This document shows, one piece after another, positions 60,078 through 62,954 of a DNA stretch of 62,954 bases. The notes under the pieces are model-generated. The model made no database searches, was not told the origin of the DNA, and saw only the letters and a program-made list of their open reading frames with translations. Within the stretch, counting starts at the first letter, position 1, and each line of letters begins with the position of its first letter. The stretch is from an uncultured Prevotellaceae bacterium (GTDB lineage Bacteria; Bacteroidota; Bacteroidia; Bacteroidales; Bacteroidaceae), in the NCBI GenBank assembly GCA_947176895.1, contig CAMWSK010000013.1, positions 1 to 62,954 on the forward strand. The letters are read 5' to 3'. The position numbers and the translations under genes are program-made.

Positions 60078-62714
60078 CTATTTCAGCACCACCTTCACCG
60101 AGGCGTTGCCCACCCTTACGATGTAAAGGCCGGGGCCGGGGGCACTCACGCTGCCCTCGCCCGCGGCCACCTCGGCACCTTGGACGTTGAACAGGCGGAC
60201 GGTGTGCCCGGGGGCACTGACGCCCAGCCCCTCAACGGTGAGCGTGGCAGAGGGCGTGGCCTCGGCGATGCCGGTGAGGGTGACGGTGCGCCGCTCATAG
60301 GTGTAGGCCTCCACGGTCTTCCGGCCGTCCTCCTCCTTCTCCTTGGTCAGCAGGTAGCCCTCGGGGGTGTAGGCATAGGTGGTGGTCACCTCGTTCTTGC
60401 TGCCGGCCTCGGCGAACGTCCGGGTCTCGGTTTCCCGGACGATGCGCCCCTCGGAGTTCCGCTCGTAGACGTGGGTCTTGGTCTCGTCACCGCCACGCGA
60501 AACCACGGTGATGCTGTTGGCGCTCAGGGCGGAAACGCTATCCCCGTACAGACTGCCTATCGCCCAGCTCTTGGAGTCTGCGTCCCAAAGCCAGGTGGCA
60601 CCGCCGTAGACCTCCACACGCGGGTCACGCACGGAGGAGATGTGTTCTTCGCCGAAGTAGCAATGGTCGTCATAGCTGTCAATCAGGTCGCTGCGGCCAT
60701 AGATGAGGGCGAAGTCATATATCAGCCTGTATCCGCTTTCGCGGCTTTCGCCCACCCATTCCCCGGCCACAGGGTCCCAGCGGTAGGTGGCCGATGTGCC
60801 CTCATAGGAATAGCCGTCGTCGTCGTTCTTGTTGTAATCCTCGTGCTTGCCCACGGGCACCACCCGGTCGCCCTCCGCCTCATAGCTGACGCTCACCTGC
60901 GTGCCGTCCTCCAGCGTATAGTAATCGTCGCCGGTGTAGAGCTGGTCGAAAGTGAAGGTGTCGGTGTCCTTATCCCAGTCGTAGCGGCGGGAGCAGTTAT
61001 GCCAGGTGTCGTTGCGCGTGGCACGGGTGACGGTGCCCGAGGTGTTGTAGCGATAGAAGATGTCGCTGACCCATCCGTCGTCCATCAGGCCGAAGGTCTC
61101 GCGGGTTTTCAGCACACCGCGCTCGTAGTACTCCACCACATAGCCCTTGTCGGTGTAGGTGTAGCGCTGCTCCTCAACGGGGTTGTCGGCATTGCTCTGG
61201 AAGAGGATGATCCTTTCGGGATAGCCCCTGTCGTTGAAGGTGTGGCGCACGGTGTAGCCCATGCTCGAATACTCAAAGCTGTCCATCTGCTTCCACGTTC
61301 CGTCGGGCTGCAGCACCCAGACGGTGCAGACGTCCATCTCGGAGTTGTTGCCGGACTGCTCGCCCAGGGGCGTGTCCACGCTCTCCCTCACCCGGTAGGC
61401 GGCCTTGACGTTGCAGTCGTTGTCGTAGTAGGTATAGGTGGTGATGTCATTCTCCGTGTCGGAGCCGACGTAGGTGTTGTCGTCCACACGGTTGAGCATG
61501 ACGGGCGCGTCCGCACCCTCGAACCAGGCATAATAGACCACGACATTGAAACTGCCCTTATAAATCTTCACCTTGGGCAAACTGCGGATCAGCTCCACAC
61601 GCTCGCCTCGCATCAGCTCCCACTTGCCGTCAACGTATGAATAGAAATTGTTGTAATAGAGAGGCGTTTTCCACATCTCGCCCGAAGAGACGAACTTCTG
61701 TTCATTAACCCACAGGCCGGTGGCGCGGTCATACTCCCGGTAGATACGGGTGACGGAATCGCCGGCCTCGATGAAGACATCCAGTCTGCCCGAGACATAG
61801 CCCTCGCTGTCACAGATCTTGCTGCCCTCACACGGATAGCCGTCCATGCGGTAGTATTTCGTCACCACTTCGTTCTCGCGCCACGGCGCGTCAAGCGCAT
61901 CACGGTAGAAAGAGGTGGTGCGCACCGAGTCGGCGAAGAACTCCACCTTCGTACTGTTGTAGGACGATTCACTGCCGGCCGGCAGATAGGCCCGGGCCGG
62001 CTCATACCAGCGGAAAAACTTCTTCTCTATCACCTCGCCCCCGTTCCAGCGGCGCTCGTTCTCCACCTCGAAGCCGCGCCGGGGCTTTCCGTCCCAGTCA
62101 TAGTAGACATGGGCATAGTCATACACTCTCTTCTCATAGTAGTTATTATCATACTTATTGTCCACGACCACGGACCGGATGCGTCCGTCGGCATCCATCT
62201 CGCGCTCCACGATGCTGCTCACATACCAGTCTTTCCCCTCCTCGGTTTCCATGCCCGAGGGGCAGTCGTCCGTCTCGATGGTGCGCTTGGTCCAGAAAGC
62301 GTCGGCGTTCACCTCATAGGTGTAGCGCATCTGCCTGTCGCCAAGGGGCCAGCCGATCGTCTCGTGCGTGGCCACCAGCCGGCGCAGCCCGTACTTGTCA
62401 TAGCTGACGGTGGTGCTCCTCAGAGTCTCGCCGTTCCGCGTCATCGTATAGCCTGTGCACAGCGTGGTATCCACCTCCACGCTCAGCGCAACAGCCTTTT
62501 GCGGAGCAGCCCTCCGCTGCAGTTCCGCAGCCCGGAGGCGGCTGTCGGCCACCCGCGACCTGCCCGCCGGGGACCCGGCCTCGCGAGGCATCACGGAGCG
62601 GCCCGCTGCGGCCGAATAATTCACCCCCGAGGCCACAGGGCGGGGCACACTCACCTGTGCGCTGACAGCCGTCAGCGTCAGGCACGAAAGGGCAAAGAGA
62701 TAAAATCTTTTCAT
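60078..62714 (-). CDS. Large secreted YD-repeat-like protein with Por-type C-terminal tail
   Basis: Start at 62714 (MKRFYLFALSCL), giving a signal peptide; the upstream extension to 62789 lacks leader character. The 878-residue product contains many short repeats of the form 'YTYxxxGY' and 'YDxxGxxxR' ('YTYTDKGYVVEYYERG', 'TYAYTPEGYLLTKE') as in RHS/YD proteins, but no toxin domain at the end. The last ~65 residues are a Por-secretion-like beta domain ('TVRLFNVQGAEVAAGEG', 'GLYIVRVGN'). Probably a surface or secreted structural protein of unknown function. Confidence 0.8.
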   Translation of the reverse strand: MKRFYLFALSCLTLTAVSAQVSVPRPVASGVNYSAAAGRSVMPREAGSPAGRSRVADSRLRAAELQRRAAPQKAVALSVEVDTTLCTGYTMTRNGETLRSTTVSYDKYGLRRLVATHETIGWPLGDRQMRYTYEVNADAFWTKRTIETDDCPSGMETEEGKDWYVSSIVEREMDADGRIRSVVVDNKYDNNYYEKRVYDYAHVYYDWDGKPRRGFEVENERRWNGGEVIEKKFFRWYEPARAYLPAGSESSYNSTKVEFFADSVRTTSFYRDALDAPWRENEVVTKYYRMDGYPCEGSKICDSEGYVSGRLDVFIEAGDSVTRIYREYDRATGLWVNEQKFVSSGEMWKTPLYYNNFYSYVDGKWELMRGERVELIRSLPKVKIYKGSFNVVVYYAWFEGADAPVMLNRVDDNTYVGSDTENDITTYTYYDNDCNVKAAYRVRESVDTPLGEQSGNNSEMDVCTVWVLQPDGTWKQMDSFEYSSMGYTVRHTFNDRGYPERIILFQSNADNPVEEQRYTYTDKGYVVEYYERGVLKTRETFGLMDDGWVSDIFYRYNTSGTVTRATRNDTWHNCSRRYDWDKDTDTFTFDQLYTGDDYYTLEDGTQVSVSYEAEGDRVVPVGKHEDYNKNDDDGYSYEGTSATYRWDPVAGEWVGESRESGYRLIYDFALIYGRSDLIDSYDDHCYFGEEHISSVRDPRVEVYGGATWLWDADSKSWAIGSLYGDSVSALSANSITVVSRGGDETKTHVYERNSEGRIVRETETRTFAEAGSKNEVTTTYAYTPEGYLLTKEKEEDGRKTVEAYTYERRTVTLTGIAEATPSATLTVEGLGVSAPGHTVRLFNVQGAEVAAGEGSVSAPGPGLYIVRVGNASVKVVLK

Positions 62715-62803
62715 TGTCTGCAGTTTTTTTGAATGATATGTTATGCTAATGATATCGGAGTATACCCGTGAAGAGCCGGCGGAAAGCAAAGGGCATTACA
62801 CAT

Positions 62804-62858
62804 GCCGGTTTCCCGCCATGCCCACGGATTGACACCATGGGCATGGCGGGAAACCGGC
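62804..62858. repeat. Perfect 21-bp inverted repeat
   Basis: 62804-62824 and 62838-62858 are exact reverse complements with a 13-nt loop. No U tract follows directly. It lies ~90 bp upstream of the 878-residue gene's start, in its leader region or in an adjacent transcript. Confidence 0.85.
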
Positions 62859-62859
62859 G

Positions 62860-62896
62860 AAAGCACGTAGGCGCTAAACGCGCCCGTGCTTTTTAT
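62860..62896 (+). terminator. Terminator-like hairpin pointing rightward
   Basis: AAAGCACG (62860-62867) pairs with 62885-62892 and an inner GGCGC (62870-62874) with 62880-62884; TTTTTA follows on the plus strand. No plus-strand gene ends here in this window, so it may end an unannotated small RNA that includes the 62804 hairpin. Confidence 0.6.
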
Positions 62897-62911
62897 ACTT
62901 ATATAAATAAG

Positions 62912-62927
62912 TGCTTGCTTGCTTGCT
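62912..62927. repeat. Tetranucleotide repeat (TGCT)4
   Basis: Four TGCT units near the window's right end, in AT-rich non-coding sequence; short tetranucleotide tracts can change length by slippage. Confidence 0.7.
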
Positions 62928-62954
62928 AACAAAATAATCCGAGCCACCAAACAA

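Noticed and set aside
62741..62950. 69-residue minus-strand ORF
   Set aside because: It spans the perfect hairpin and the terminator-like stem and is better explained as structured non-coding DNA.

Overview
The window looks like the chromosome of a GC-rich member of the Bacteroidales, most likely Prevotellaceae or Bacteroidaceae. The signs are a SusC/SusD pair, promoters of the Bacteroidetes form TTTG-N20-TAnnTTTG, GldH, a linked leuA-leuC-leuD-second leuA-leuB operon, a purH-mreBCD-mrdA-rodA cluster, and many large secreted proteins ending in a short '(G)LYIVNG'-type tail. No species can be named from the sequence alone.

Layout. 1-4104: end of a polysaccharide utilisation locus (SusC tail, SusD, a third surface lipoprotein) closed by a perfect 18-bp terminator. 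4128-13366: an eight-gene minus-strand island that is visibly AT-richer than its flanks and encodes a eukaryote-like phospho-signalling system: four FHA proteins (one with a zinc-ribbon N-terminus, one joined through a membrane helix to a VWA-like periplasmic domain), a PP2C phosphatase with a membrane anchor, two Hanks-type kinases (one fused across the membrane to an FGE/SUMF1-fold domain) and a secreted protein of unknown function. 13367-14238: a complex non-coding region with divergent hairpins, a tandem array, a strong promoter and a putative structured RNA that may switch between two pairings in front of a small HTH gene. 14239-16822: HTH protein and two Ig/FN3-like lipoproteins. 16878-19980: lipoprotein, DUF5683-like membrane protein and transglutaminase-like protease. 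19995-27043: leucine biosynthesis operon with a TPR protein at its end.

27164-36285: GH27 alpha-galactosidase-like enzyme, an unlisted 57-residue protein and a 2377-residue M60-like peptidase. 36737-43276: single-domain purH followed by the cell-shape operon mreBCD-mrdA-rodA. 43269-50816: lipoprotein, a second M60-like peptidase (1383 aa), tRNA-Thr and a GH2 beta-glycosidase. 51041-58482: rmuC, ribE, an M6 metalloprotease, gldH, a PSP1/RicT-like protein and holB. 58876-59949: a Fic protein. 60078-62714: a YD-repeat-like secreted protein.

The secreted peptidases and glycosidases together with the SusCD locus suggest a gut or oral glycan/glycoprotein (possibly mucin) degrader. The most unusual material is (i) the membrane-spanning kinase/phosphatase/FHA island, (ii) a family of 21-22-bp intergenic arrays at six separate loci built on the core CRYSNNSRYG, (iii) a 39-bp promoter sequence present three times almost unchanged, and (iv) the structured leader at 13860-14230.
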